Source: Fontibacillus panacisegetis (GTDB lineage: Bacteria > Bacillota > Bacilli > Paenibacillales > Paenibacillaceae). From it: a stretch of 64,000 bases of DNA. Within the stretch, counting starts at the first letter, position 1. The number at the start of each line of letters is the position of its first letter. Below the pieces are notes generated by a model. It saw only the letters and a program-made list of their open reading frames with translations. It was not told where the DNA came from and did no database searches. The stretch is from the NCBI RefSeq assembly GCF_900102215.1, contig NZ_FNBG01000002.1:189084-253083 (forward strand), in the 5' to 3' direction. Positions 19,015-28,538 of the stretch are shown piece by piece. A program made the translations under genes and the position numbers.

Positions 19015-20334
19015 TTAAGACTTTTTATTGTCACTTCCTGCCTCTACGTTCGCTTTGACACCCGATTTCTGATTCACATCAGTATCGGTCTCATCATTTT
19101 TCGTTAGCGATCCTGCCTTCTGTGCATCCTGACCCTCCCAATAAATATCTGCAAGAATTCCGGCTAACACTTTAGCGGTGCGCCCTAATTCTTCCTCAGT
19201 GTTATCGATTCCACCAATTTCTATCAAAATACTGCCAGGCGAAAGCGACTGATTATATTCACCGTTACCTTGTGAAGAAGTTTTACCCCATATTCCACGG
19301 GATATTCCAGGATACGTTTTTTCCATACGTTCATGAATAGAACTTGCAAATTCCTCATTTTGACGCCAATTTTTGTTTGCATGTCCGATGATAAAATACA
19401 CTTGTGCATAGGACATACCGTCAATCTCTGTCGTCGTTTTTTCATGTCGCTGTGAATCTCTATGAATGTCGATAAAATATTGCAGTTTCCCGTTCTCCGC
19501 CATCGCTTGCTTCAATGTCTCTCTCGTATATTTATATGAATAGTTATAGTTGTAATTACTAACTGTTGAAGCATAATTCTCATAGGAGTGCAATGTTGCT
19601 ACCCCTTTCCGGACTAGCTCATTAGACAAAACATCCCCTACCAGACCGACGTTTTTGTTCTTATCGGTTGTGCTTGGATTATCTGAGCTGGTACCCAGAA
19701 CAGGATTGAACGACTCCTGCGGATGAGAATGATAGATCATGACGATATTTTTATTACCTGGCTTAATAGCATCTTCATCATCATTCTCTTGGCCAGAGGG
19801 GTCACGATCTATCTCGTCCGGAGCCTGATCAGAATCTTCTGTATCATCTCCGATTGGCTCTGGATGATCCGGTGCCGTACCATCAGCACCTGTACCTGGA
19901 CGATAATCCTCAGGAGCTTGTACCGTCGTGTTACCAGATCCTGTACGTAGCAAAATCGGACTGTTGGCTCCAAGTCCTGGAACCTCCCTGGCAACAAGAC
20001 TTTTCGGATCTGACGGATTCACATCAGTCAACCATTGAAATACGAACTTGCCCATCTGTTTGCCTGAGATAGCGAATTGATCCTCTCCACTCGTTGAATG
20101 CGGTAGCTCCATGCCAACCATATCAATAAAAAACCGACTGGAGAGCGACGATGCCAGACCTTTCATTGAGGAGACCGGAGAAGTATTCAGGTTCTTCTCC
20201 GCCATTCCAAAGGTTCCTAGCAAAATAAAAAATACTCCCGACAACACCGACAGCAGCACAAAGGTTTGCCCCATCGCCAGCACATGCATCAAATTACGTT
20301 TCACTTTCCCAATGTTCAAAGCTCTAAATTTCAT
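19015..20334 (-). CDS. spoIIP: Stage II sporulation protein P (SpoIIP), peptidoglycan hydrolase
   Basis: The 439-residue protein has an N-terminal membrane anchor at about 17-40, an acidic variable middle, and the C-terminal amidase/endopeptidase domain with MIYHSHPQESF, YSYKYTRETL, FIDIHRDSQ and ILIEIGGIDNTEEE. SpoIIP acts with SpoIID and SpoIIM to thin septal peptidoglycan and drive engulfment. It lies between gpr and yqxA on the same strand. The ATG follows GGAGG. The acidic linker is long, but all active-site motifs are present. Confidence 0.95.
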   Translation of the reverse strand: MKFRALNIGKVKRNLMHVLAMGQTFVLLSVLSGVFFILLGTFGMAEKNLNTSPVSSMKGLASSLSSRFFIDMVGMELPHSTSGEDQFAISGKQMGKFVFQWLTDVNPSDPKSLVAREVPGLGANSPILLRTGSGNTTVQAPEDYRPGTGADGTAPDHPEPIGDDTEDSDQAPDEIDRDPSGQENDDEDAIKPGNKNIVMIYHSHPQESFNPVLGTSSDNPSTTDKNKNVGLVGDVLSNELVRKGVATLHSYENYASTVSNYNYNYSYKYTRETLKQAMAENGKLQYFIDIHRDSQRHEKTTTEIDGMSYAQVYFIIGHANKNWRQNEEFASSIHERMEKTYPGISRGIWGKTSSQGNGEYNQSLSPGSILIEIGGIDNTEEELGRTAKVLAGILADIYWEGQDAQKAGSLTKNDETDTDVNQKSGVKANVEAGSDNKKS

Positions 20335-20477
20335 TTCTTCTAGTCCTCCTCCACCCGGTATACTACTTCAAATCTATGAACCTATCGTCCGGGATAGAAC
20401 CTTTCATTCTCACAAAAAAAAGAAGTCCGCTAGATTGCGAACCTCATAGTGTTGTATTAGTGGTCTTAATTGGAGAA

Positions 20478-21494
20478 TTAATGGGTATAGGAAGCTACAT
20501 TGTCGGGATCAACTGCATCGTGAAGCGCCAGATTCAGACCGCTGGCAATGACGTTCGCGATATCTTCAATGAACTCGTCGATTTCCTTGGGCGTAACGAT
20601 CAAATCATGGCCGAGAGGTTCCAGCACCTCTTTTACAAGTCCAAGCCGCTCACCTTCGCTAAGATCGTTGAGAAGACCCATGATCTGCTTGGTCTGGACA
20701 TTCTCTTCACTACCGATCTCCTCATTAAAATGAGATTTCATTAAATCGAACACATTGTTTACGATCGTTGAGGCATAGCATACAGTCGGAACGCCGATGG
20801 CAATGCACGGAATACCCAAAATTTCCTTCGTGAGCCCGCGTCGCTTGTTCCCTATCCCAGAACCGGGATGAATGCCTATATCAGCAATTTGAATCGTCGT
20901 ATTCACCCGCTCCAGCGAACGTGACGCCAGAGCATCTATAGCGATGATAAGATCCGGTTTCGTCCGTTCCACGATACCTTGAACGACTTCACTGGATTCA
21001 ATGCCAGTAATGCCGAGTACGCCCGGAGCTATGGCACTCACTTCACGATATCCTGGGGACACCTGATCTGGCGCCAATTCAAAATAATGTCGGGTAACCA
21101 GTACATTTTCAACCACTAGAGGGCCAAGTGCATCCGGTGTTACATTCCAGTTGCCAAGTCCGACAATAAGCACCTTTGCTGCTGACTGGATGCCGATTTT
21201 TTGCAAAAACAAACCAAATTCCTTGGAGAACGCTGCAGACACTCTCTCTTGAAGGTCACTATCCTGTGTGCGAAGGCCTGGAACTTCAATTGTTATATAG
21301 TGTCCCATTATTTTGCCGATTTGCTCTGACACTGCGGGGGTCGTTACATCAAGACGAGTTATTTTAATGCCATCCTGTTCTTCAATTTGTTCATTTAAAC
21401 CTGACAGCGGCTTACCGTGAACGTTCTCTGCGATTTCCTTGGATTCCACTGCCAAATCGGTTCGAACAGAATACTCGCGCAAATCCAAATTCAT
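20478..21494 (-). CDS. gpr: Germination protease GPR (spore protease)
   Basis: The 338-residue protein matches GPR over its full length, including the N-terminal pro-segment ending before EYSVRTDLA, the VGLGNWNVTPDALGP core and the IAIDALASRS segment. GPR is made in the forespore as a zymogen, self-processes late in sporulation and degrades small acid-soluble proteins at germination. AGGAGG precedes the ATG. It is divergent from rpsT and upstream of spoIIP, as in other Bacillales. Confidence 0.96.
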   Translation of the reverse strand: MNLDLREYSVRTDLAVESKEIAENVHGKPLSGLNEQIEEQDGIKITRLDVTTPAVSEQIGKIMGHYITIEVPGLRTQDSDLQERVSAAFSKEFGLFLQKIGIQSAAKVLIVGLGNWNVTPDALGPLVVENVLVTRHYFELAPDQVSPGYREVSAIAPGVLGITGIESSEVVQGIVERTKPDLIIAIDALASRSLERVNTTIQIADIGIHPGSGIGNKRRGLTKEILGIPCIAIGVPTVCYASTIVNNVFDLMKSHFNEEIGSEENVQTKQIMGLLNDLSEGERLGLVKEVLEPLGHDLIVTPKEIDEFIEDIANVIASGLNLALHDAVDPDNVASYTH

Positions 21495-21582
21495 ATTAAA
21501 ATGACCTCCTATTTCTCAGTTGACTATATTGTGCGAGAGTGAGATTATGATTATGCAAAAAAATCTAGTTTCAAGGAATACA

Positions 21583-21611
21583 TTGCATTTTGGGCTGTCA
21601 CATGATAAACT
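21583..21611 (+). promoter_or_regulatory. Candidate sigma-A promoter of rpsT
   Basis: TTGCAT at 21583-21588 and TAAACT at 21606-21611 are 17 nt apart, about 50 nt before the rpsT start codon. A second possible pair, TTGACT-17-GATTAT, lies further upstream near 21518-21547. Confidence 0.5.
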
Positions 21612-21665
21612 ATTTTAAGTTGTGAACCATCTGGGTTGATATATGCTTTACAGGAGGTGAATGCA

Positions 21666-21938
21666 ATGCCTAACATTAAATCCGCTATCAAACGTGTGAA
21701 AACAAACGACAAACGTCGCGCTCTTAACGCTTCGCAAAAGTCTGCTCTCCGTACTGTAGTTAAAGCTGCTGACGCTGCTTTGGCTAACAACGAAGTGGAA
21801 ACAGCTAAAACTGCTTTCGCCGCTGCAACACAAAAATTGGACAAAGCTGTAACTAAAGGTTTGATCCATAAGAATGCAGCTGCTCGTAAGAAATCCCGCT
21901 TGGCTAAAAAATTGAACGCCCTTACGTCCCAAGCGTAA
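21666..21938 (+). CDS. rpsT: 30S ribosomal protein S20
   Basis: The 90-residue, Lys/Arg/Ala-rich helical protein starts [18 protein letters not shown], the S20 signature, and binds 16S rRNA in the small subunit. The ribosome binding site GGAGGTGA is strong. It stands alone between divergent gpr and convergent holA, with its own promoter and a strong terminator. Confidence 0.98.
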   Translation: MPNIKSAIKRVKTNDKRRALNASQKSALRTVVKAADAALANNEVETAKTAFAAATQKLDKAVTKGLIHKNAAARKKSRLAKKLNALTSQA

Positions 21939-21964
21939 GCGTCGCTTTTTATAAACTTAAGCTC

Positions 21965-21999
21965 AAAAAGACCTGAACGATATTCGTTCAGGTCTTTTT
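21965..21999 (+). terminator. Rho-independent terminator of rpsT
   Basis: AAAAAGACCTGAACG pairs perfectly with CGTTCAGGTCTTTTT across a 5-nt loop. It could also work in reverse for holA, whose stop lies 120 nt to the right. Confidence 0.95.
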
Positions 22000-22117
22000 G
22001 AAGCTATCAGAAAGTATAAACTTCGAAGCCATTGCTCCCTGATATCGCAAGAAAACTTCCGTTAAACGCGGTCTGTCTTCTTTGAGTGTACGTCGATAGA
22101 CGTTTTTCTTATATTCA

Positions 22118-23137
22118 TTACGCTCCTAGCTTCAACAAGAACAGCTCCAACCCCAGTACTTTATCAATTCCTCCGGTCTTCATTTTGTAGTCAAGTTGAG
22201 CAAGATCATTAAGGATTGCCTTTAATTGGGCAGCTTCAAATTTACGAGCCTGTTCCCCAGCTACTTTAACAGCGTAAGGATGTAAGCCCAGCTGTGATGC
22301 AATCTGCTGCTGTGAATAGCTCTGACGAGCTAAATCCTTAACTTGAAGCATGATACGGAACTGACGCGCTATCAACGCAGCAATCTTGATCGGTTCCTCT
22401 CTCTGCTTAAGCAGCTCGTAAAAAATAGATAATGCCTTATCCAGCTTCAAGCCTGCAATATGTTCCACCATTACGAACACATTTTGTTCCGTGCTGCGAG
22501 CAACTAATTGCTCTACAACCGCAGAATCAATCAAGCCTCCCTCACCAGCGTACAAACAGAGCTTGTCCACTTCAACTGCCAGTGAAGTCATCTGTACCCC
22601 ATTAGCTGCAATTAAAGTCTCAGCTGCCTCACGATCCATTCGACAGCCTCTTTTCTCTACCCCACGTATCACCCATTCAACCAGTTCATTTTGACCCAGC
22701 GGCATGAATGACAGCACCGTCCCTGCTGCCTTCATAGCTTTAACGATTTTCTTTCGTTCATCCAGCTTCTCACCATTAACGAGAAATAGCAGGACGCTAT
22801 GATCAGCCGGATTGTTCAAATAAGATGCTAAAGCGTCAATCTTATGCTCAAGCTTGCCGCCTTCTTTGCCTGCCATGAACAGAGACGAATCTCGTACGAT
22901 GATCAGCTTGCGTGGCACAAGAAACGGCAACGTCTCCGCTTCTTCAACGACAACCTCTACCGGCGTCTCTGTCAAATCATATGTCGCAACTGCAAAATCA
23001 CGTTGGTCACGATCCACCAATTGATCCTGAAGCAGTTTAACAAATTCCTGAATCTGATGTTTCTCTGTGCCATAGCACAAATACAATGGTGATACTTTTC
23101 CTGCCTTAATATCTTTAATTGCTGATTTAATATCCAT
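22118..23137 (-). CDS. holA: DNA polymerase III subunit delta
   Basis: The 339-residue protein is the clamp-loader delta subunit (YqeN type), with the N-terminal SPLYLCYGTE and ERKKIVKAMKAAGTVL stretches and the C-terminal helical domain ending in KTGGIDKVLGLELFLLKL. It opens the beta clamp for loading onto DNA. The ATG at 23137 is chosen because GGGGTGG precedes it and the family begins close to this point; the frame extends 12 codons further without a start of similar quality. Position between the com genes and rpsT is conserved. Confidence 0.94.
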   Translation of the reverse strand: MDIKSAIKDIKAGKVSPLYLCYGTEKHQIQEFVKLLQDQLVDRDQRDFAVATYDLTETPVEVVVEEAETLPFLVPRKLIIVRDSSLFMAGKEGGKLEHKIDALASYLNNPADHSVLLFLVNGEKLDERKKIVKAMKAAGTVLSFMPLGQNELVEWVIRGVEKRGCRMDREAAETLIAANGVQMTSLAVEVDKLCLYAGEGGLIDSAVVEQLVARSTEQNVFVMVEHIAGLKLDKALSIFYELLKQREEPIKIAALIARQFRIMLQVKDLARQSYSQQQIASQLGLHPYAVKVAGEQARKFEAAQLKAILNDLAQLDYKMKTGGIDKVLGLELFLLKLGA

Positions 23138-23207
23138 TAAGCCACCCCGGTTATTGTTGCTACTGTATTCCACCTTCTATATTCTACTACAAAGGCTAAT
23201 ACGCAAC

Positions 23208-23242
23208 AAAGGGACCTCTGCCTCTTAGCGAAAGGTCCCTTT
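23208..23242 (-). terminator. Terminator after the sigma/anti-sigma operon
   Basis: AAAGGGACCT pairs with AGGTCCCTTT. In the minus direction it follows the anti-sigma gene by about 140 nt and precedes holA. The T-tract is short and interrupted. Confidence 0.7.
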
Positions 23243-23379
23243 GTCCCAGAACATCTATATAAACGCGGGCTGAAAAGCTCTAGAAACTTTCCCGCCGGCG
23301 GTCATACGACGATCAGGGTTCTGTTCTCTGTCTGACTGTATTTATATAACCTATTCCATATCCCTTAAAAAGGTGACTA

Positions 23380-24624
23380 TTATTCTCTGTAGATTCTCTT
23401 TTTTTCAGTAAAAATGCTTTTGGGCCTATCCTCATATGGCGTGATCGTATGGATAGTTGGAACTCCGTCCTTCACAATCTCATACAAAAATTCTTTTCCA
23501 TCCTCTGACCACCCGCCGATAACCCATTCTCCATCAATAGGCACCTCGGAGATCAACATGCGCTCTGTTGATTCAGTGTTTTCATTGATTTGATACAGCG
23601 ATAACAATTCCTTCTGCTTATCTACAATATATTTCCCGTCCGGAGAAGTCCATTCATGAATATCTGTAAATCTGGCAAATCCCATCATTAAAGTATCCTC
23701 AACAGGTCCTTCCAGCGGGTTATCAGAAGGAACGGCACCTGATTCAGTCGACTTATCTTGATTGTTCCCGGCATCTGCGTTAGTTCCCGTTCCTTTATTA
23801 TTTACAGGAGGTAATTGCTGAGCATTGCTATCAGGGCCAGAATTCACATCAGGCGCAGCATCATATTGTTTAGCTGATTTATCGCCTGAGTTTACTGGAG
23901 ACAATGAAGGCTCTGATGTTGCCGGTATTTTTTTGTCTCCGCCGTCAGTAGCTTTATCATTGTCAAACATGCTACCCCCACCACTATCACTCAATTCCTG
24001 ATTAGTACCCTCTTGAGCTTCTTGAAGCTCCTGCGATCCAGCTTCTTCGGCTTTGTTGTTATCACCGACATTAGAACTATCAGTACTAGGTGTAGACGTA
24101 TCTTGAGCTGCGGTTGTTGATTCTGCCTTATCAGCAGCTGCCGAGCCAGTATCATTGGAAGTACTTTCCTCGTTAGACGATATTGCTATTTCCGCATCTG
24201 ACATTGTAAAAGGTTCATACTGATATATAAATACACCCAGAATCAATGCTGCAGCTAAACCTAACGCTCCACCGACATAAGTGCGTTTGCGCCGTGACGT
24301 CTGTGGACGACGAGATTTACGACTTAATTCATTATCGTTTGATGCAGCGGGTATCATTCCAGGTATCATTTCAACTGTGCTACCTTCTTCCCGACGGGCC
24401 CGGTCGATTGCATCCAACTGAGGAAGAATTGAGTCAACTAGGCTATAACTCGGAGTAACCTTAGGAAGATCTTCCAGCCTTGCAGAAAGCATCTTCAACA
24501 TTTCGAATTCTTCAGCACAATCGCTGCAAGTACGAACATGTTGAAACAAAACGTTGCTTTCCTCCTCGTTAAGATCACCGTCTATATACCGATGCATCCA
24601 TTCTATCACCTCCGGGCACTTCAT
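23380..24624 (-). CDS. Membrane anti-sigma factor with zinc-finger (zf-HC2) domain
   Basis: The 414-residue protein has a cytoplasmic N-terminus with the H-x3-C-x2-C motif (HVRTCSDC) typical of zinc-binding anti-sigma domains, a membrane helix near residue 120 (GGALGLAAALILGVFIY), a long Ser/Thr/Asp/Asn-rich extracytoplasmic linker, and a C-terminal domain with WTSPDGKYIV and GGWSEDGKEFLYE reminiscent of beta-propeller blades. It overlaps the upstream sigma gene by 4 nt (ATGA), so the two are co-translated. It should hold the sigma factor at the membrane until a surface signal releases it. The signal is unknown. Confidence 0.85.
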   Translation of the reverse strand: MKCPEVIEWMHRYIDGDLNEEESNVLFQHVRTCSDCAEEFEMLKMLSARLEDLPKVTPSYSLVDSILPQLDAIDRARREEGSTVEMIPGMIPAASNDNELSRKSRRPQTSRRKRTYVGGALGLAAALILGVFIYQYEPFTMSDAEIAISSNEESTSNDTGSAAADKAESTTAAQDTSTPSTDSSNVGDNNKAEEAGSQELQEAQEGTNQELSDSGGGSMFDNDKATDGGDKKIPATSEPSLSPVNSGDKSAKQYDAAPDVNSGPDSNAQQLPPVNNKGTGTNADAGNNQDKSTESGAVPSDNPLEGPVEDTLMMGFARFTDIHEWTSPDGKYIVDKQKELLSLYQINENTESTERMLISEVPIDGEWVIGGWSEDGKEFLYEIVKDGVPTIHTITPYEDRPKSIFTEKKRIYRE

Positions 24625-25169
24625 CCTGATACACCACCTTTCTGATAATCTTGTAGTAAATGCTGAAGCTGCTGCCTAGCCCTGAATAAATAGGATTTCA
24701 CCGTATTCAAAGGTAAATTCAAGCTGTCCGCAATTTCGTTATAGGAAAAATCCTGTAAATATCTGAGAACAACGACAGAACGATGATGATCCGGCAGCTG
24801 CTCAATCGCTTCGCGGATATCTTGCGCCATATAGCCTGACATCACTTCACGCTCAACGCTCTCTTTTCCCTGGAACACAAGCTCATGCTCTTCAATCGAA
24901 ACCGTCGGTTTATTTCTCCGAAATTTATCGATACAGATGTTCGTGACAATCCGCTGAACCCAAGTCTTGAATTGCGCCTTTTCCTCATAGGAGTCAATTT
25001 TGGTATAAATGCGGATAAGTGCTTCCTGTGCAGCATCATGGGCATCCTGCTCATTGTTCAAAATATAAAAAGCTGTCCGATATACATGAGTCTCTATTTC
25101 TCGCAATAGGGTGATTAGAGCGTCGCGATCGCCCGTCTGAGCGGCTCTTATGAGTCCCGGCTCTACCAC
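24621..25169 (-). CDS. ECF-type RNA polymerase sigma factor
   Basis: The 182-residue protein contains sigma region 2 (AAQEALIRIYTKIDSYE, FKTWVQRIVTNICID) and region 4 (LPDHHRSVVVLRYLQDFSYNEIADSLN, then LNTVKSYLFRARQQL), and lacks regions 1 and 3, as ECF factors do. Start is GTG after GGGGGAG. It is encoded upstream of and overlaps its probable anti-sigma factor. A possible self-recognised promoter precedes it. The pair lies between comEC and holA, where Bacillus subtilis has no sigma gene. Confidence 0.93.
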   Translation of the reverse strand: MVEPGLIRAAQTGDRDALITLLREIETHVYRTAFYILNNEQDAHDAAQEALIRIYTKIDSYEEKAQFKTWVQRIVTNICIDKFRRNKPTVSIEEHELVFQGKESVEREVMSGYMAQDIREAIEQLPDHHRSVVVLRYLQDFSYNEIADSLNLPLNTVKSYLFRARQQLQHLLQDYQKGGVSG

Positions 25170-25198
25170 AAAGGCTCCCCCTTCCTTGCAACCTTACA

Positions 25199-25225
25199 GA
25201 CGATATTGTCCTTCAATATGTTGCA
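25199..25225 (-). promoter_or_regulatory. Possible autoregulatory ECF promoter
   Basis: On the minus strand TGCAAC (25225-25220) and CGTC (25202-25199) are 17 nt apart, similar to ECF promoters with an AAC -35 core and a CGT -10 core. It lies 30 nt upstream of the sigma start codon. No confirmation beyond pattern. Confidence 0.4.
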
Positions 25226-25368
25226 ATGTTGTTACTATTATTTTTTGAATTTTTAGGTAAAAAGTCTTGGTTAATTTTTCCGGTGTAATCTTCAACCTCA
25301 ACTAAGAATACTAAATAAGAATACCAAATAAAAGAGAATGCGTCATCTGGTGAATTTAGTAGATTACT

Positions 25369-27897
25369 CTAAGGAATTTTGCACCTTACTAGAATCTTTC
25401 CTTCCTTAATATGCATTTGAACTTCTCCATGAAGATCACTTCGATACACTGAACTGCCTGCTTGCTCAAGACGTTCCAGTACTGTTGGATTCGGATGTCC
25501 GTAGGTGTTAGATGTTCCAACAGAAATGACGGAAACATTCGGTTTCCAGCGATTTATCCATTCGTAGGATGTCGAAGTCTTACTGCCATGATGTGCGACC
25601 TTCATTACATCAACACTACTTATATACTTTGAGAGCTCCGTGTTAGTCAACACGCTTTGCTCAGCCGATTCATCCATATCTCCAGTGAACAAAAATGTCG
25701 CCCCACTCAATTTTAGAAGAAATACGACTGACAAGTGGTTCTGTTCCTTGATCAAAGGTACTCCATCCTCACTTTCATTGGATTGTGGAGATATAAATTG
25801 CAGAAGAGTATCAGCATCTGGCTGAAGCTCCATGCCTTTGTATGGAGCATAGATAGGAATATTTTTCGTTATTGCGGTGTTCATTAGTTTCATCATTGTG
25901 TCAGAATCCGCCAAGCTCCCATTGATCAATAGCGAATCTACTGGAAATTGTTCCAATACGGCCTGCAAGCCGCCAATATGATCCTGATCGCCGTGAGTTG
26001 CGATCACGACATGTATCCTGTGAATGCCTCTTTGCTTAAGCAAAGGAACAAGACTTTTTGTACCTACCTCATAGGGTGATTTACGGTTACGCCACTCTTC
26101 TCCTTTTTTGCGGAATGTTACGGTTCCTCCCCCATCAATTAATATATTTTTTCCAGACGGTGTCGTAATGAGCGCACAATCTCCTTGACCTACATCAATA
26201 AACTGCACATGTCCAATGCCGGTTTCATTTGCAGGTTGATATCCCGTTATAAGTAAGCCAATTAACAATGTAATTAACAAAATAGTAACAAGATTTTTTT
26301 TCCATGCACCCGCTATATAGATCTGAGATAGATGACCCTGATAATCAAGCGGAGCCGTCTCATCATCAATCAAAGTGTTAGCCCCCTGTAGCCTTACTTC
26401 CTTATCCCTTTGCGATTCAAATGTTAATAGAACATACAAAACAGCAAAATAGAGAATTATCCAGATCAAGCCCGGAGATTTCCAATAGGTCATAAACCCG
26501 CTGCGATGATCCAGCCATTCAGTTATAAGAAACGTAGCAGCATTTAGCAATCGCACAGGGTATGCCATCCATTGACCCAGTGTGATCCATATACCACCAA
26601 GCAATAACGCAGCAGTGCCTAACGGAAGTACTATTAAACCGATAATGGGTACAAGGATCATATTAGCGGCGAGTGACAAAAGAGAGAATTGATTGAAGTA
26701 ATAAATGGTGAGCGGAAAAGAAACAAGCTGCGCTGCAATGGTTATTGCTATGCCGCTGCGCAGCCTTTGGGGAAGCCAATTCAGGTAAGGCATTATCAAG
26801 GGCACAAACAAAATCAGACCAGCAGTAACGGAAAATGAGAGCTGAAAGCTAACATTTAGGAGCAAGTAGGGTTCCCATAACAGCATAAATAACGCTGCTG
26901 CAGACAGCACATTTAGCCCGTCCTTGAGAAGTCCACGCCGCATCAAATAAAGGCCGAGCATCGTCATGATTCCCGAGCGTATGACCGAAGGGGAGAAACC
27001 CGTTATCAATACATACACTGGAACACAGCATAATACGATTAAAAGCGAGGTCTGTTTGTTCACTCGGCACAGCCTCAACAATCCGAAAAGCAAACCTACA
27101 TTGATCGCAACATGGCTTCCCGATATCGCCAGTATATGAGTCAGCCCAAGCCTCGTAAACTGATCGTATTTGTCAGGCTCCAAATCATCATCAAGGCCGA
27201 TTAGAAGCCCTTTCATGTATCCACCCTGCCAGTTCGGGAATAACTGCTCGATCATTTTTCCGAGATGATTTCGCATTCCATCAATTTTTCCAAAAAAAGA
27301 ATCCACGCTTATATACCCCTGCGCAGTCTGCAATCTATGTAATTTCCCGGCTCCAGACACTTTCATCAACCAGTGAATACGCTGGTTTCTCAAATAATTA
27401 CGATAATCGAAGGCTCCGAAATTTCTCGGTGTTCCAGGCCTCTCCAAGCTGCCCTGCATCTCCATAACATCGCCTCGCCGCCAAGTGGCCGCGATTTCCT
27501 TCTCTTCGAAAGTAGCCAGCTTGACCTGTACGGATATCTTCTCCCCTTCATCCTTTAACCGGAGTATAAAATTTACTCGATCACCATCCATTTGAACCGG
27601 AGATTCCACTGTCCCTGTTACATACATGCTGGTTACATCATTTTGCAAATGAATGCTTTCTGATATGCTGCTGATATTTCTACTTTCGTTATAAGACCAA
27701 TACGCCGCCCCGATCACAAAAACAAGCCATAGCAGAGCCATCCTTCTCCACGAAATACGTGCCAAAACGACTGCCAACGGGCAAAAAAGCGTCAACCCAC
27801 ACATGAATAGCCAAAAGGGGGTTCCATCGAATAGCACTGAAAACCCGCTTCCCGCTATCCAGCTAATAGCTGCCAACGTCAATGGTCTTTGCCTCAT
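25369..27897 (-). CDS. comEC: ComEC DNA-uptake channel protein
   Basis: The 842-residue protein has an N-terminal membrane and OB-like (DUF4131) region, a competence domain with many membrane helices (for example THILAISGSHVAINVGLLFG), and a C-terminal metallo-beta-lactamase domain with FIDVGQGDCALI, the metal-binding ATHGDQDHIGG, a later FLFTGDMDE and VAHHGSKTS. It forms the channel carrying single-stranded DNA into the cytosol, and the C-terminal domain is proposed to degrade the non-transported strand. It lies downstream of comEB but behind a terminator-like hairpin. Confidence 0.96.
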   Translation of the reverse strand: MRQRPLTLAAISWIAGSGFSVLFDGTPFWLFMCGLTLFCPLAVVLARISWRRMALLWLVFVIGAAYWSYNESRNISSISESIHLQNDVTSMYVTGTVESPVQMDGDRVNFILRLKDEGEKISVQVKLATFEEKEIAATWRRGDVMEMQGSLERPGTPRNFGAFDYRNYLRNQRIHWLMKVSGAGKLHRLQTAQGYISVDSFFGKIDGMRNHLGKMIEQLFPNWQGGYMKGLLIGLDDDLEPDKYDQFTRLGLTHILAISGSHVAINVGLLFGLLRLCRVNKQTSLLIVLCCVPVYVLITGFSPSVIRSGIMTMLGLYLMRRGLLKDGLNVLSAAALFMLLWEPYLLLNVSFQLSFSVTAGLILFVPLIMPYLNWLPQRLRSGIAITIAAQLVSFPLTIYYFNQFSLLSLAANMILVPIIGLIVLPLGTAALLLGGIWITLGQWMAYPVRLLNAATFLITEWLDHRSGFMTYWKSPGLIWIILYFAVLYVLLTFESQRDKEVRLQGANTLIDDETAPLDYQGHLSQIYIAGAWKKNLVTILLITLLIGLLITGYQPANETGIGHVQFIDVGQGDCALITTPSGKNILIDGGGTVTFRKKGEEWRNRKSPYEVGTKSLVPLLKQRGIHRIHVVIATHGDQDHIGGLQAVLEQFPVDSLLINGSLADSDTMMKLMNTAITKNIPIYAPYKGMELQPDADTLLQFISPQSNESEDGVPLIKEQNHLSVVFLLKLSGATFLFTGDMDESAEQSVLTNTELSKYISSVDVMKVAHHGSKTSTSYEWINRWKPNVSVISVGTSNTYGHPNPTVLERLEQAGSSVYRSDLHGEVQMHIKEGKILVRCKIP

Positions 27898-27932
27898 TTA
27901 AAACCTCCTACTTTTCATAATCGTATTTACAG

Positions 27933-27973
27933 CAAAAAAAGAACCCCACCTGCTTCAAGCAGATGAGGTTCTT
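27933..27973 (-). terminator. Strong hairpin with T-run between comEB and comEC
   Basis: AGAACC...CTGCTT pairs with AGCAG...GGTTCT, and in the minus direction it is followed by seven T. It should end most comEA-comEB transcripts, so comEC may rely on read-through or its own promoter. Confidence 0.85.
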
Positions 27974-27999
27974 CCCCATTCAATTTGCATATTTCATGA

Positions 28000-28518
28000 T
28001 CAATTTTCAACTTTCATTACAGCTTCTTGCGGAGGTTGATAATGCTCCAGACGACGGAAAACTATGCCCTTCTGTCCCATCATCGCTGATACTTTGTCAG
28101 TATCCTTCGGATAGGGTCTATGGAATACCACTTCCGTTATTCCGCTGTTTGCGAGCATGTTGGAGCAAGTCCAACACGGCTCATCTGTAACATATACACT
28201 GGAGCCTTCGCGATCGATTCGATCTGTAAACAGCAATAAATTTTGTTCAGCATGGATAGTACGAATGCAGCGCTGTTTCTTTATCATCGTCTCTTTACCG
28301 TCTACACTCTTCATTTCATATTCCTCAGCAATCATACAGCCGGCTTCCGAACAGTCCGGTACTCCTGATGGAGCCCCATTGTACGCTGTCCCCAGCAGCT
28401 TTTTGCCTTGGACAAGCACAGCGCCCACATGACGGCGATTACACCGGGAGCGTGTGGACACCATATAAGCGATATCCATAAAATACGTATCCCAATCCTT
28501 ACGTTCATCCGGATTCAT
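28000..28518 (-). CDS. comEB: ComEB, deoxycytidylate (dCMP) deaminase family
   Basis: The 172-residue protein has the zinc deaminase signatures HAEQN (proton-shuttling Glu) and PCWTCSNML, plus CNRRHVGAVLV near the N-terminus. It converts dCMP to dUMP for thymidylate synthesis. It is encoded between comEA and comEC, as in Bacillus subtilis, where the enzyme is not needed for DNA uptake itself. Spacing to comEA is 20 nt. Confidence 0.95.
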   Translation of the reverse strand: MNPDERKDWDTYFMDIAYMVSTRSRCNRRHVGAVLVQGKKLLGTAYNGAPSGVPDCSEAGCMIAEEYEMKSVDGKETMIKKQRCIRTIHAEQNLLLFTDRIDREGSSVYVTDEPCWTCSNMLANSGITEVVFHRPYPKDTDKVSAMMGQKGIVFRRLEHYQPPQEAVMKVEN

Positions 28519-28538
28519 CTCTAATATGTCTCCTATTC

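Noticed and set aside
22020..22117. Possible further interspersed repeat after rpsT
   Set aside because: It has a small ACGTC/GACGT hairpin and looks vaguely like other Paenibacillus intergenic sequence, but no second copy was found in this window.
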